A DNA stretch of 64,000 nucleotides, taken from positions 1 to 64,000 of the forward strand of contig NZ_JAHKPY010000006.1 in the NCBI RefSeq assembly GCF_018860745.1, given 5' to 3'. Within the stretch, counting starts at the first letter, position 1; every line of letters begins with the position of its first letter. The notes under the pieces are model-generated. The model did not search any database and was not told the origin of the DNA. It was given only the letters and a program-made list of their open reading frames with translations. The DNA comes from Zobellia uliginosa (GTDB taxonomy: Bacteria > Bacteroidota > Bacteroidia > Flavobacteriales > Flavobacteriaceae). Below, one piece after another: positions 1 to 8,178 of this stretch. The translations under genes and the position numbers were made by a program.

Positions 1-1176
1 GGAACCGATGGCGCTTTGACCATTTGTGCTGGAGAGACCGTAACCGAAGTACAACTTTTTAATGAACTCGGAGGCACTCCTGACCTAGGTGGGACCTGGT
101 CACCCGCAATGGCAGGTGCGGGAACATATACCTATACCGTACTAGGCATCGCGTGCAATAATGATACATCAGTTGTCACCGTTAATGAAGAAACCCAACC
201 CAACGCGGGAACAAATACAACACTCACCATATGCCCCAATTCCACCGTTACCCAAGACCAGTTATTTTCAGTCTTAGGAACAGATGATAAACGAGGTAGG
301 TGGTTCCCAAATCCCGAAGGTGCCAATGCCGGAGTTTACACCTATACCATTCCTAGTAACATTTGCGGAAACGAATCCTCTTCAACTGTCACAGTTAATA
401 TTTCTAATCTTGATTCTGACGGGGATACCATATTGGACTGTTATGAAATACTGGATGACACCAATCCTTTTGATGATTGCGATTCTATTGGAGGAACACC
501 CTTACCTGCTAGTGATTGTGATAATGATAGTCTTACTGAAGAAGAGGAAGCTTTACTAGGAACTGACCCTATGAATCCGGATACTGATGGTGATGGTGTT
601 AGCGACGGAAAAGAAGTTTCTGATAATACAGACCCATTAGACAATTGCGATTTCTTATTAGAAAGCCAAACCCTTACTCCAAGTAGAATCTGGAATGATG
701 CGGACTGTGATATGGACAACCTCACAAACGAACAAGAAATAGATAAGAGAACCGACCCTACCAACCCTGATACCGACGGTGATACGATAAATGATGGACA
801 AGAAGTGATGGACAATACCGATCCGCTTGACCCTTGTGATTCTATTGGAGGAACTCCTCCCGCTAATATTTCATGTGAATTATTCGTTGAATTAGACTTG
901 GTAAAACATGGCGATATTTTAAACGGAAATTTCAGGATCATCAACATTGACCGTTATCCAGAGCATCAGGTAGAAATATTCAATAGATGGGGTATCTTGG
1001 TTTGGGAATCTTCCAAGTACGATAATGAAAGTAATGCTTTCACAGGCCTATCGCAAGGGAGAATAACAATTATTGAAAATCAAAAACTTCCTTCAGGAGT
1101 GTATTTCTATAAAATTAAATACGTAGCAAAAGGTGAAGATAAACTTAAAGAAGGGTATCTCTATTTACAAGATTAA
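1..1176 (+). CDS. T9SS-secreted adhesin, 3' fragment, type B sorting domain
   Basis: This is the C-terminal part of a larger surface protein. The reading frame is open from base 1, so the 5' end lies outside the window; the TTG at 16 is not a true start. The first ~130 codons contain repeated Ig-like or SprB-like units (a Cys, then G-T-Y-T-Y-T). Acidic calcium-binding thrombospondin type 3 repeats follow at roughly 409-870, with motifs such as DTDGDGVSDGKE. The last ~75 codons (VEIFNRWGILVWES, then LPSGVYFYKIKY) match the gliding-motility-associated type B C-terminal domain that directs export through the type IX system. The gene is followed after 15 bases by a PorP/SprF-family gene and then an OmpA-family gene, the arrangement seen around sprB-type adhesins. 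The family call is firm; the adhesin's ligand is unknown. Confidence 0.85.
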   Translation, partial: GTDGALTICAGETVTEVQLFNELGGTPDLGGTWSPAMAGAGTYTYTVLGIACNNDTSVVTVNEETQPNAGTNTTLTICPNSTVTQDQLFSVLGTDDKRGRWFPNPEGANAGVYTYTIPSNICGNESSSTVTVNISNLDSDGDTILDCYEILDDTNPFDDCDSIGGTPLPASDCDNDSLTEEEEALLGTDPMNPDTDGDGVSDGKEVSDNTDPLDNCDFLLESQTLTPSRIWNDADCDMDNLTNEQEIDKRTDPTNPDTDGDTINDGQEVMDNTDPLDPCDSIGGTPPANISCELFVELDLVKHGDILNGNFRIINIDRYPEHQVEIFNRWGILVWESSKYDNESNAFTGLSQGRITIIENQKLPSGVYFYKIKYVAKGEDKLKEGYLYLQD

Positions 1177-1191
1177 AGAGCAATAATAAGC

Positions 1192-2130
1192 ATGAAAGGT
1201 ATAATACCGAAAATATTATTTTTATTTCTGACGATGCAATTTTGCTTCGGGCAACAGGATGCCCAATTCACTCAATATATGTATAATACATTGACGGTGA
1301 ATCCTGGTTATGCCGGTTCTAGGGATATTCTTGGTGTTTCGCTTTTACATCGTTCGCAATGGGTTGGAATGGATGGTGCTCCCAGCACACAAACCTTTAC
1401 TATTCAAAGTCCGTATAAAAATAAAATGGGGATAGGATTTTCAATCGTTCATGATGAAATAGGAAATAATACCAACCAAAATACAAGTTTTGATCTTGCC
1501 TTTTCGTACGGCATACCTATCTCTAGGAATTACGAGTTATCATTTGGTCTATCCGCTGGAGGACATCTTTTAAATATAGATTTCAATAAACTAAGAAATT
1601 ACAGTGCTAGTTTGGCTCCATCTGTAGAACAAGAGTTGTACAAAAAGTTTTCTCCAAATATTGGAGCCGGAGTATACTTACACTCTAACAAGTTCTATAT
1701 TGGTCTCTCCGCTCCTAGTCTTTTAGAGACAGAACATTTCCAAAATCCAGATGATAAAGGTTCTGTAATAGCTTCTGAACGCATGAATTTCTATCTAATA
1801 TCAGGATATGTTTTTGATTTGAACCCTTCATTGAAATTCAAACCTGCATATCTTTTAAAAGCTGTTCTCGGTGCACCACTTCAGGTAGACCTTTCTGCCA
1901 ATTTTTTATTAAACGAAAAATTTACTTTGGGTGCGGCCTATCGGTTAGATGCTGCAGTGAGTGCTCTTTTCGGTTTTCAGATGAACAGACAATTCATGCT
2001 TGGCCTTGCCTATGACAGAGAAGTTTCATCATTAGGCGGCTCACAGTTTAATGATGGTTCTTTTGAAATATTCTTAAGATATGAATTTTTCAAGAACAAC
2101 AAAATTGACCTAACCCCTAGATTCTTTTAG
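1192..2130 (+). CDS. PorP/SprF-family type IX secretion membrane protein
   Basis: This 312-residue outer-membrane protein belongs to the PorP/SprF family. It has a signal peptide (residues 1-20, ending before QQDAQ), the family opening FTQYMYNTLTVNPGYAGSRD, and a series of amphipathic beta strands typical of the family's barrel. SprF of Flavobacterium johnsoniae is needed for surface delivery of the SprB adhesin, and SprF-like proteins are thought to serve cargo with type B sorting domains. Its position 15 bases after a type B adhesin gene and 2 bases before an OmpA-family gene supports a cargo-partner role for that adhesin. Which adhesins it serves cannot be read from the sequence. The length is normal for the family. 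Confidence 0.9.
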   Translation: MKGIIPKILFLFLTMQFCFGQQDAQFTQYMYNTLTVNPGYAGSRDILGVSLLHRSQWVGMDGAPSTQTFTIQSPYKNKMGIGFSIVHDEIGNNTNQNTSFDLAFSYGIPISRNYELSFGLSAGGHLLNIDFNKLRNYSASLAPSVEQELYKKFSPNIGAGVYLHSNKFYIGLSAPSLLETEHFQNPDDKGSVIASERMNFYLISGYVFDLNPSLKFKPAYLLKAVLGAPLQVDLSANFLLNEKFTLGAAYRLDAAVSALFGFQMNRQFMLGLAYDREVSSLGGSQFNDGSFEIFLRYEFFKNNKIDLTPRFF

Positions 2131-2132
2131 AT

Positions 2133-4061
2133 ATGAGCCTAAAACCTACATATCTGCTATTACTGCTCTTAGTTACCATAGGGTATACCTCCTGTTTCTC
2201 TCAAAATAAGAAAAAAGCAGCGGAGGCCGATAATTTTGATCATTACGCTTATATGCAAGATATTGAGTCCTACTCCAGTCTATTGGAAAAAGGGTATGAT
2301 GAAATTACCATACACAAAAAACTAGGAAATGCCAATTACCATACCGCCAATTACGATGTAGCTACATTTTGGTATGAAAAGCTTTTGGAAAATGATGAAG
2401 TGGCTGTATCCCCTGACTACCTTTATAGATATGCACTAGCTTTAAAGTCCATTAAAAGGTATGATGAATCCAATGAATGGATGGAAAAATTCAAACAGGT
2501 TAAAACCAACGATATCCGCGCCAAATTATATACGGGTAATGTTAATTACTTAAAAGAGATTCAGATTCCAAAAGAACAATATACCATAGAAAATTTAACT
2601 GAAATTAATTCACCCGAGTCTGACTTTGCCCCCTCCTATTACTCAAAGAACTTGGTATTTACGACTTCAAGAGATCTTGAAACCCAGAAATATAACAAAC
2701 TGCCTTACCTCAACTTATATCAATCAAAAATCACGGAAGAAGAAAATATAAGTGAAATTTCCGGACTCTCCCCTCTTCTGAACACAAAGGCCAATGAATC
2801 CTCCACAACTTTTTCAAATGATGGGGAAACCATTTATTTCACTAGGAACAACTTCTCTAAAAATGGATTTAAAAGAGATAAAAACGGAATTAGCAGACTA
2901 AAAATCTATAGATCTTTTAAAGAAGGTAATACATGGACAGAACCTGAAGACCTTCCTTTTAACGGCACCAATTACTCTGTTGCCCATCCCTCTCTAAGTA
3001 AAGATGGAACTAAACTTTATTTCGCTTCGGATATGCCCGGAGGTATGGGAGCGTCCGATATTTACGTAGTATCCGTTTTATCTAATGGCAGCTTTGGCGA
3101 ACCCGTAAATATGGGAACCCTTATTAATACGGAAGGAAAAGAAACCTTCCCTTTTATCTCAGATTCAGACCTATTGTACTTTGCCTCTAACGGACATCCC
3201 GGTCTTGGAGGTCTGGATATTTTTAAGATAGATTTAGACGGGGAAAGTAAAGTTACCAACTTAGGAAGTCCCATTAATAGTTCAGAAGATGATTTCTCTC
3301 TAGTCATGGATTCTTCTGAAGAAGTCGGCTATTTTGCCTCCAATAGAAAAGGAGGGAAAGGCAGCGATGATATTTACAGCCTAAAACGAAGCGATATGGA
3401 TTGCTTTACTTTTATTGAGGGGCACGCCTATGATAAAGATTCTGACGTACCACTAGCTGAAACTCGCATTGAAGCTTTGGACTATACTGGACAAAAATTA
3501 GAAGAAACCGTAACAGCTTCAGATGGTTCTTACACGATTAGAATTCCCTGCCAAGAAAAACAGTATCAACTTTCTGGAACAAAAGAAGGTTATGAAGTAG
3601 GAAGCCTTTATATGCTTACCACTAGTGATAAAAAACAAATCAATAATACCCGTTTAGAACTAGAGCAATCCGAAAAGGTGGTTGATGTGGGTTCCGATTT
3701 AGTCAAGGTATTAAAACTAACCCCTATTTACTTTGATTTAAACAGCTCCTATATTAATAAAAGTGCTTATCCCGAGCTTAATAAAGTAGTAGATTACATG
3801 AGTAGAAGGCCGGATATAAAAATCGCAGTAGGCTCCCATACCGATAGCCGGGAAGGAGATGATTACAATATATGGTTATCAAGACGAAGGGCTATGAGAA
3901 CGGTAGAATATATTACATCAAAAGGTATTGACCCCTCAAGAATCTCGGGTAAAGGATATGGAGAAACACAACTATTAAATCAATGTGCCAACGGTATACG
4001 CTGTTCTGAAAACGAACATAGATTAAATAGGCGTTCTGAATTCATTGTGATTGAAAAATAA
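2133..4061 (+). CDS. OmpA-family protein with TPR, PD40 and CarboxypepD_reg-like domains
   Basis: This 642-residue exported protein has a signal peptide ending near Cys-Phe-Ser at about residue 23. In order it shows TPR-like helices (about 40-150), WD40/PD40-type beta-propeller repeats (about 160-430, recurring Y-F-A-S-N/D with G-G-x-D-I-F/Y), a carboxypeptidase-regulatory-like domain (about 425-510), and a C-terminal OmpA peptidoglycan-binding domain (about 525-642: GSHTDSREGDDYNIWLSRRR and NRRSEFIV). Proteins of this architecture usually follow PorP/SprF genes in Bacteroidota and probably anchor the outer-membrane complex to peptidoglycan. The start lies 2 bases after the upstream stop, so the genes are likely translationally coupled. 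The domain calls are firm; the precise role is inferred from context. Confidence 0.88.
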   Translation: MSLKPTYLLLLLLVTIGYTSCFSQNKKKAAEADNFDHYAYMQDIESYSSLLEKGYDEITIHKKLGNANYHTANYDVATFWYEKLLENDEVAVSPDYLYRYALALKSIKRYDESNEWMEKFKQVKTNDIRAKLYTGNVNYLKEIQIPKEQYTIENLTEINSPESDFAPSYYSKNLVFTTSRDLETQKYNKLPYLNLYQSKITEEENISEISGLSPLLNTKANESSTTFSNDGETIYFTRNNFSKNGFKRDKNGISRLKIYRSFKEGNTWTEPEDLPFNGTNYSVAHPSLSKDGTKLYFASDMPGGMGASDIYVVSVLSNGSFGEPVNMGTLINTEGKETFPFISDSDLLYFASNGHPGLGGLDIFKIDLDGESKVTNLGSPINSSEDDFSLVMDSSEEVGYFASNRKGGKGSDDIYSLKRSDMDCFTFIEGHAYDKDSDVPLAETRIEALDYTGQKLEETVTASDGSYTIRIPCQEKQYQLSGTKEGYEVGSLYMLTTSDKKQINNTRLELEQSEKVVDVGSDLVKVLKLTPIYFDLNSSYINKSAYPELNKVVDYMSRRPDIKIAVGSHTDSREGDDYNIWLSRRRAMRTVEYITSKGIDPSRISGKGYGETQLLNQCANGIRCSENEHRLNRRSEFIVIEK

Positions 4062-4116
4062 CGATATTCCTATTCAAGAAATACCTTTTCGATTACTAAA
4101 ATTCTTCTAGGAGCCT

Positions 4117-4124
4117 TATTTTTG
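4117..4124 (+). promoter_or_regulatory. Bacteroidota -7 promoter element for heme A synthase
   Basis: TATTTTTG matches the Bacteroidota -7 consensus TAnnTTTG exactly and lies 18 bases before the ATG at 4143. It overlaps the TTG at 4122, so that codon cannot be the start if transcription begins here. I see no convincing -33 TTG at the right distance. Confidence 0.5.
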
Positions 4125-4142
4125 CATAAAGGAAATTTCGCT

Positions 4143-5177
4143 ATGCAGAACAATTTTAGGAAGGTTGCAAAAGTTGCTTTGGCACTCGTTTACCTAGTTA
4201 TCATTGCAGGTGCCGTAGTACGAGGTACTGGTAGTGGTATGGGCTGCCCGGATTGGCCTAAATGCTTTGGCCACTACATTCCGCCAACAGAAATTTCAGA
4301 ATTACAGTGGAAACCTGATACTGATATTAAAAAAGGTCAGATTATCATAGTAAACGAGACACTCCAGGTTGCATCGGAAAGCTTTAAAACAGCTTCTACC
4401 TTTAATAAGGCCAAATGGCAAACTTACACGAAGCATGATTATGCTCAATTTAATGCAGCGCATACGTGGATCGAATATATTAATCGCTTGTTGGGTGCCT
4501 TGGCAGGGCTAGCTACTCTTATTCTTGCCGTAATGTCTATTCGCTTGTTTAAAACGAATAAGAAAATTACCATCTTGTCATGGCTGGTAGTCTTTGGAAT
4601 GGGGTTTCAGGCATGGCTAGGCGCAACTGTTGTTTATTCGGTCTTAGAACCTGTCAAAATCACCGTCCATATGGTAATGGCATTAGTAATTGTGGCATTT
4701 CTTCTGTATATAATTCATCTAACTAAAGTCACTAGTCAAAATCCAAAGACGTACAAAGATATAATACCACTACTCGCCTTTGTACTTGTAATGACCCTTA
4801 TACAGGTGGTTCTAGGCACGCAAGTAAGGCAATATGTAGATGACCAAATGGATGTTCTTGGAAATGCTTCCAAAAAACTATGGCTGGCCAATGCTGATTG
4901 GCAATTTTACGTACACCGTTCCTTTTCAATTGTTATTGTATTGCTAAACATTTTTCTAGCCCAGCGTATTTATAAATACAAACTTGATTTTCCTAAAATT
5001 AATTGGGTATTGCTATTTTTGTTTATTGAAGCTGTCTCCGGTATTGCCATGTATTACTTCCATTTTCCGTTTGCTTCCCAACCTATACATCTGGTATTGG
5101 CCAGCTTACTTTTTGGGGTTCAGTTTTATTTGCTTTTAGAAGCTATAAGTACCAAAAGAAGCTATAAATCTTTGTAA
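4143..5177 (+). CDS. ctaA: Heme A synthase, COX15/CtaA family
   Basis: This 344-residue polytopic inner-membrane protein converts heme O to heme A for cytochrome c oxidase. The N-terminal segment has the family motif GSGMGCPDWPKCFG just after the first membrane span, and about eight hydrophobic spans are visible. Conserved histidines that could bind heme lie in HTWIEYINRLLG, ITVHMVMA, VHRSFS and PIHLVLA. I chose the ATG at 4143 because a good -7 element overlaps the upstream TTG and an AAGGAA tract precedes this ATG. The gene has no cytochrome-oxidase neighbours here and seems to be its own transcription unit after the OmpA-family gene. Confidence 0.9.
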   Translation: MQNNFRKVAKVALALVYLVIIAGAVVRGTGSGMGCPDWPKCFGHYIPPTEISELQWKPDTDIKKGQIIIVNETLQVASESFKTASTFNKAKWQTYTKHDYAQFNAAHTWIEYINRLLGALAGLATLILAVMSIRLFKTNKKITILSWLVVFGMGFQAWLGATVVYSVLEPVKITVHMVMALVIVAFLLYIIHLTKVTSQNPKTYKDIIPLLAFVLVMTLIQVVLGTQVRQYVDDQMDVLGNASKKLWLANADWQFYVHRSFSIVIVLLNIFLAQRIYKYKLDFPKINWVLLFLFIEAVSGIAMYYFHFPFASQPIHLVLASLLFGVQFYLLLEAISTKRSYKSL

Positions 5178-5182
5178 CTTTG
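5175..5182 (+). promoter_or_regulatory. Bacteroidota -7 promoter element before the pRiA4b ORF-3-like gene
   Basis: TAACTTTG fits TAnnTTTG exactly and starts in the stop codon of ctaA, 22 bases before the ATG at 5205. No well-placed -33 box is evident. It suggests separate transcription from ctaA. Confidence 0.45.
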
Positions 5183-5204
5183 TCCACCCTTAAAAATTGC
5201 GGTT

Positions 5205-5699
5205 ATGATTTACAAAATACGGATCATTTTAGATGCCAAAGAAGATATATTCCGAGACCTTGAGATAGAGGCGGGTACTTCTATGGAAGAATTTCACAAT
5301 GCTATTGCTCAATCTTTTGGATTTTTAGGTAATGAAATGGCCTCTTTTTATACCTGTGATGAAGAGTGGAACCAAGATGAAGAAATTGCTCTTTTTGATA
5401 TGAGCGATAATGGATCAGATGTAAGGTTGATGAACGAAACCTTTCTAGAGGAAGTTATGACCGAAGAAAGCCCAAAGCTTATCTACGTATATGATTTTCT
5501 GAGCATGTGGACGTTCTATGTGGAATTAGCCGATATTGTTGAACACGAACCAGGCATTACCTATCCTAACCTGCTATTTAGTTTTGGAGAGCTTCCTGAA
5601 ACACCACCGGAGAAGAATTTTGAATCTAAACCCAATGTTGATTTTGACGATACTTTTGAAAATTACGATGACCTGGATTTTGATGAAAACTGGAATTAA
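5205..5699 (+). CDS. pRiA4b ORF-3-like (IS1096 passenger TnpR-like) protein
   Basis: This 164-residue acidic soluble protein opens with MIYKIRIILDAKEDIFRDLE and continues with a region suited to the ORF-3 fold (an N-terminal strand, then FHNAIAQSFGF, then a segment ending in YVYDFLSMWTFYVEL). This resembles the PF07929 family, first named from plasmid and IS1096 passenger genes. The C-terminal ~25 residues are almost all Asp, Glu, Asn and Phe. The biochemical role is unknown. Despite the family name there is no transposase, inverted repeat or target-site duplication around it, so it looks like a resident chromosomal gene. Confidence 0.75.
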   Translation: MIYKIRIILDAKEDIFRDLEIEAGTSMEEFHNAIAQSFGFLGNEMASFYTCDEEWNQDEEIALFDMSDNGSDVRLMNETFLEEVMTEESPKLIYVYDFLSMWTFYVELADIVEHEPGITYPNLLFSFGELPETPPEKNFESKPNVDFDDTFENYDDLDFDENWN

Positions 5700-5810
5700 A
5701 TCGTAATCATTTTACCCGAAACTTATACAAACTCATTACCACCCTTCTATTTAGCACTCTGATTACCAGCAACTTGCATTCTACAAAGAATTTAAAACAG
5801 CTATTGAATT

Positions 5811-6869
5811 ATGATTAACCTCTACCCTACCCAAATCGAAACTATTTCCTTGCATCGTGTGGGGAACAAAAATAAAAGTGAAGGTATTTTTCTTTCTGAA
5901 GAACCCTTCTCTTTAAACGATGAAACAACCGGTCTTTTAAAGGAATATTTCTTTAAGCCTTTTCGCGAAAAGGAAGAGAATTATTTTAAGCTTGTGAATG
6001 ATGTGGATGTGGAGTTCAATGAGCTCTATAAAATAGTTTCGGACATTTTTGCTGATCCGGAGAGCATGCACCTTAACTCTAAAAAAATTGCTCAGCACCT
6101 TTTTGAACAATCCAACCACCCACACATCAAAAGTGGAGAGGTTTATGTGGCTCATTTAAGCAATGTTATGCTGGATAATGTGAAGACAGAGGCTGTTGGT
6201 ATTTTTAAGAGTGAGCTGAAACATGATTTTCTTCAATTTGAAGAAAAAGGAAGCAACTTGGACATCGTTATTCAGCAAGGAATAAACATCAATAAATTAG
6301 ATAAAGGTTGTCTTATTTTTAATGTAAACAAAGAGGAAGGTTATAAAGTTCTATCTGTGGATAGTAACCGATACGATACTAAATATTGGCTTGAAAATTT
6401 CTTGGAAGTAGACGCTCTTGCAGATGAAAATTTTTACACTAAAAACTACTTGAAATTTTGTCAGAATTTTGCTAAAGATGTAGTGTTGCCCGCTGAAGAC
6501 AAGCAGCAGGAAGTTCTTTTCATGAACCGTGCCGTTAACCACTTTGCCAAGAACGATGAGTTTGAAGAAACCAGCTTTTTGAACGAAGTAATGGAAAACC
6601 CTGAATTGATACCTGAATTCAAGCATTACAAGACCGAAAAAGGGCCCAAATTCAGTATTGAAGACGTGTCTAATTTTGACATTGCCAATAAAGCTGTATC
6701 CGATGCTCGAAAGAAAATCAAGAACGTTATAAACCTTGATACCAACATACAAATTAAGTTGGATTTCATTAACCCGGAATCTGCTGAAAAATTTGTGGAA
6801 AAAGGTTGGGATGAAGAGCGCCAAATGTACTATTACTTGGTATATTTCAATAAAGAAGAAAAGAACTAA
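5811..6869 (+). CDS. Nucleoid-associated protein, NdpA/YejK (37-kDa) family
   Basis: This 352-residue cytosolic protein has the layout of the 37-kDa nucleoid-associated family (PF04245): an N-terminal half with Y-V-A-H-L-S then VGIFK, and a central stretch KGCLIFN followed by W-L-E-N-F-L. Proteins of this family co-purify with the nucleoid in E. coli, but their mechanism is not settled. The length is close to the usual ~340 residues. The gene stands alone between an ORF-3-like gene and a convergent gene, with a strong inverted repeat just after its stop. The family call rests on overall pattern, so I keep it below certainty. Confidence 0.75.
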   Translation: MINLYPTQIETISLHRVGNKNKSEGIFLSEEPFSLNDETTGLLKEYFFKPFREKEENYFKLVNDVDVEFNELYKIVSDIFADPESMHLNSKKIAQHLFEQSNHPHIKSGEVYVAHLSNVMLDNVKTEAVGIFKSELKHDFLQFEEKGSNLDIVIQQGININKLDKGCLIFNVNKEEGYKVLSVDSNRYDTKYWLENFLEVDALADENFYTKNYLKFCQNFAKDVVLPAEDKQQEVLFMNRAVNHFAKNDEFEETSFLNEVMENPELIPEFKHYKTEKGPKFSIEDVSNFDIANKAVSDARKKIKNVINLDTNIQIKLDFINPESAEKFVEKGWDEERQMYYYLVYFNKEEKN

Positions 6870-6878
6870 TATTTTATA

Positions 6879-6920
6879 CCAAAAGGTGTTTAAAAAGTAA
6901 ACTTTATGAACACCTTTTGG
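6879..6920. terminator. Bidirectional hairpin between convergent genes
   Basis: A perfect 12-bp inverted repeat, CCAAAAGGTGTT (6879-6890) and AACACCTTTTGG (6909-6920), spans an 18-base loop that can pair further inside. It lies between the stop at 6869 and the convergent stop at 6927. There is no long U tract, so it may act as a 3'-end stabiliser as well as a terminator. Confidence 0.6.
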
Positions 6921-6926
6921 CTAATT

Positions 6927-8015
6927 CTATCGGTCCATTTTTATATTTTGTTCCAATATTTGTTTCATACTCACATCTTCGTAATTACGTCGAACAAAAT
7001 TCAAGGCCAATCCTAAAATTTCTCCCATTGTTTTTGCTTTTTTGAATTGCATGTCAAGTGTCAATTCATAAATGGCATCTTTCAGTATTTCTATGTTTTC
7101 CGGAGTGGAAATATGATCTTTTTTGGCAATAGCGATCAAACGTTTTATACGAGCACCAGAACTTAAGATGCGCTTAGCTACAATAGACCTTTCCTCTAAT
7201 TTATACTGGTCTATAGAGTCTCTTGTCAATTTTTTTCTGACCAACTCTACCATTTGGTAGTTTTCCTTAAAAAATTGGGGCCTGTATACTTTTAACTTTC
7301 CTTCAAAACACTGCTGATCAAAATCTATGGCCCGTATACGATACACCACATGGTCAAAATCGTGTACTGGTACTATCACATAATTGTAAGAGCGCATATC
7401 CCCTAACAAGCGTATCATACAACGTTCATTGAATTTAACGAACCCTTTTGCCAATTGCGATTTTTCGGTTTCAGTACAATTGGGCAACATATCCTTTATA
7501 AATACGTCTCCAGGAATACCTGCAATATGCTCCTCGATCAAAGTGTCTTTATACACCAAAAAGTGAAGATTATAAGGGGAAAGCATGTGCTCCAGTTCCA
7601 ACCCATAAATACGCGAAGCATCGGTTTTTTTTACATAGAAATATGTAAAGTTATCATTCAAAATATTTCTGACCTTAATCCGAAAAGGTTTGGAGTTACC
7701 AAAAGTGCAAAAGTCTACTGAATCTACATTTAGGTACTTGTGAATATTCTCATTACCATCAGAAAGAAGTATGGAATATACTTTCTTAAGACTATTATCG
7801 ATTTCTATTCGATCAAACTCAGAATAATATACACGAACCCATAAGGTATCAACATCATCGTCATCATAAACTACTACTGAGCCTGCAAACCGCAACAAAT
7901 CATCATAGAAAATAGGTATTTCTGTCTTTCTACTGTAGTGCTCTAAATATTGATCTAATTTCTTACAGACCGGATAGGCCGGTTTTTTCTTAGACATTAA
8001 TCGCTCTTCTGACAT
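6927..8015 (-). CDS. Unrecognised conserved-looking protein
   Basis: This 362-residue soluble protein has no signal peptide or membrane span. I do not recognise its family. It has a short acidic patch (VVYDDDDVDTLWVRVYY) near residue 50, a middle part with MRSYNYVIVPVHDFDHVVYRIRAIDFDQ, and a basic C-terminal helical third (KRILSSGARIKRLIAIAKKD). The His/Asp-rich HDFDHVV and AIDFDQQ segments resemble the catalytic and metal-binding order of kinase-like folds, but that is speculation. A -7 element ends only 4 bases before this ATG, so the in-frame ATG at 7997 (MSKKKPAYPVCK) may be the real start. The gene is convergent with the nucleoid-associated gene and divergent from the giant adhesin. Confidence 0.6.
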   Translation of the reverse strand: MSEERLMSKKKPAYPVCKKLDQYLEHYSRKTEIPIFYDDLLRFAGSVVVYDDDDVDTLWVRVYYSEFDRIEIDNSLKKVYSILLSDGNENIHKYLNVDSVDFCTFGNSKPFRIKVRNILNDNFTYFYVKKTDASRIYGLELEHMLSPYNLHFLVYKDTLIEEHIAGIPGDVFIKDMLPNCTETEKSQLAKGFVKFNERCMIRLLGDMRSYNYVIVPVHDFDHVVYRIRAIDFDQQCFEGKLKVYRPQFFKENYQMVELVRKKLTRDSIDQYKLEERSIVAKRILSSGARIKRLIAIAKKDHISTPENIEILKDAIYELTLDMQFKKAKTMGEILGLALNFVRRNYEDVSMKQILEQNIKMDR

Positions 8016-8019
8016 ACAT

Positions 8020-8027
8020 CAAATTTA
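8020..8027 (-). promoter_or_regulatory. -7 promoter element for the gene at 6927-8015
   Basis: On the minus strand TAAATTTG matches TAnnTTTG exactly. It ends 4 bases before the ATG at 8015, which would put the transcription start at or inside that codon and favours the next in-frame ATG at 7997. Confidence 0.4.
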
Positions 8028-8178
8028 CTTACAAAATAAACATTTCATCGTAATAATCTATCTCAAGTATGTACAATTTACACGTAAAACAACATATTTC
8101 AGTGTGTTGACAACATTTATTTAGCTAGAAGACTAATCCTTAGTTATTTTGATTGTTATCCCACTTCAAACCATACCA

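Noticed and set aside
441-947. Minus-strand open frame opposite the thrombospondin repeats
   Set aside because: It is antisense to a clear coding gene, is low-complexity Ser-rich, and reflects the Asp/Asn codon bias of the plus strand.
5205-5699. A mobile element, because the protein family was named after IS1096 and a plasmid
   Set aside because: No transposase, terminal repeats or duplicated target is visible, and its neighbours are ordinary chromosomal genes.
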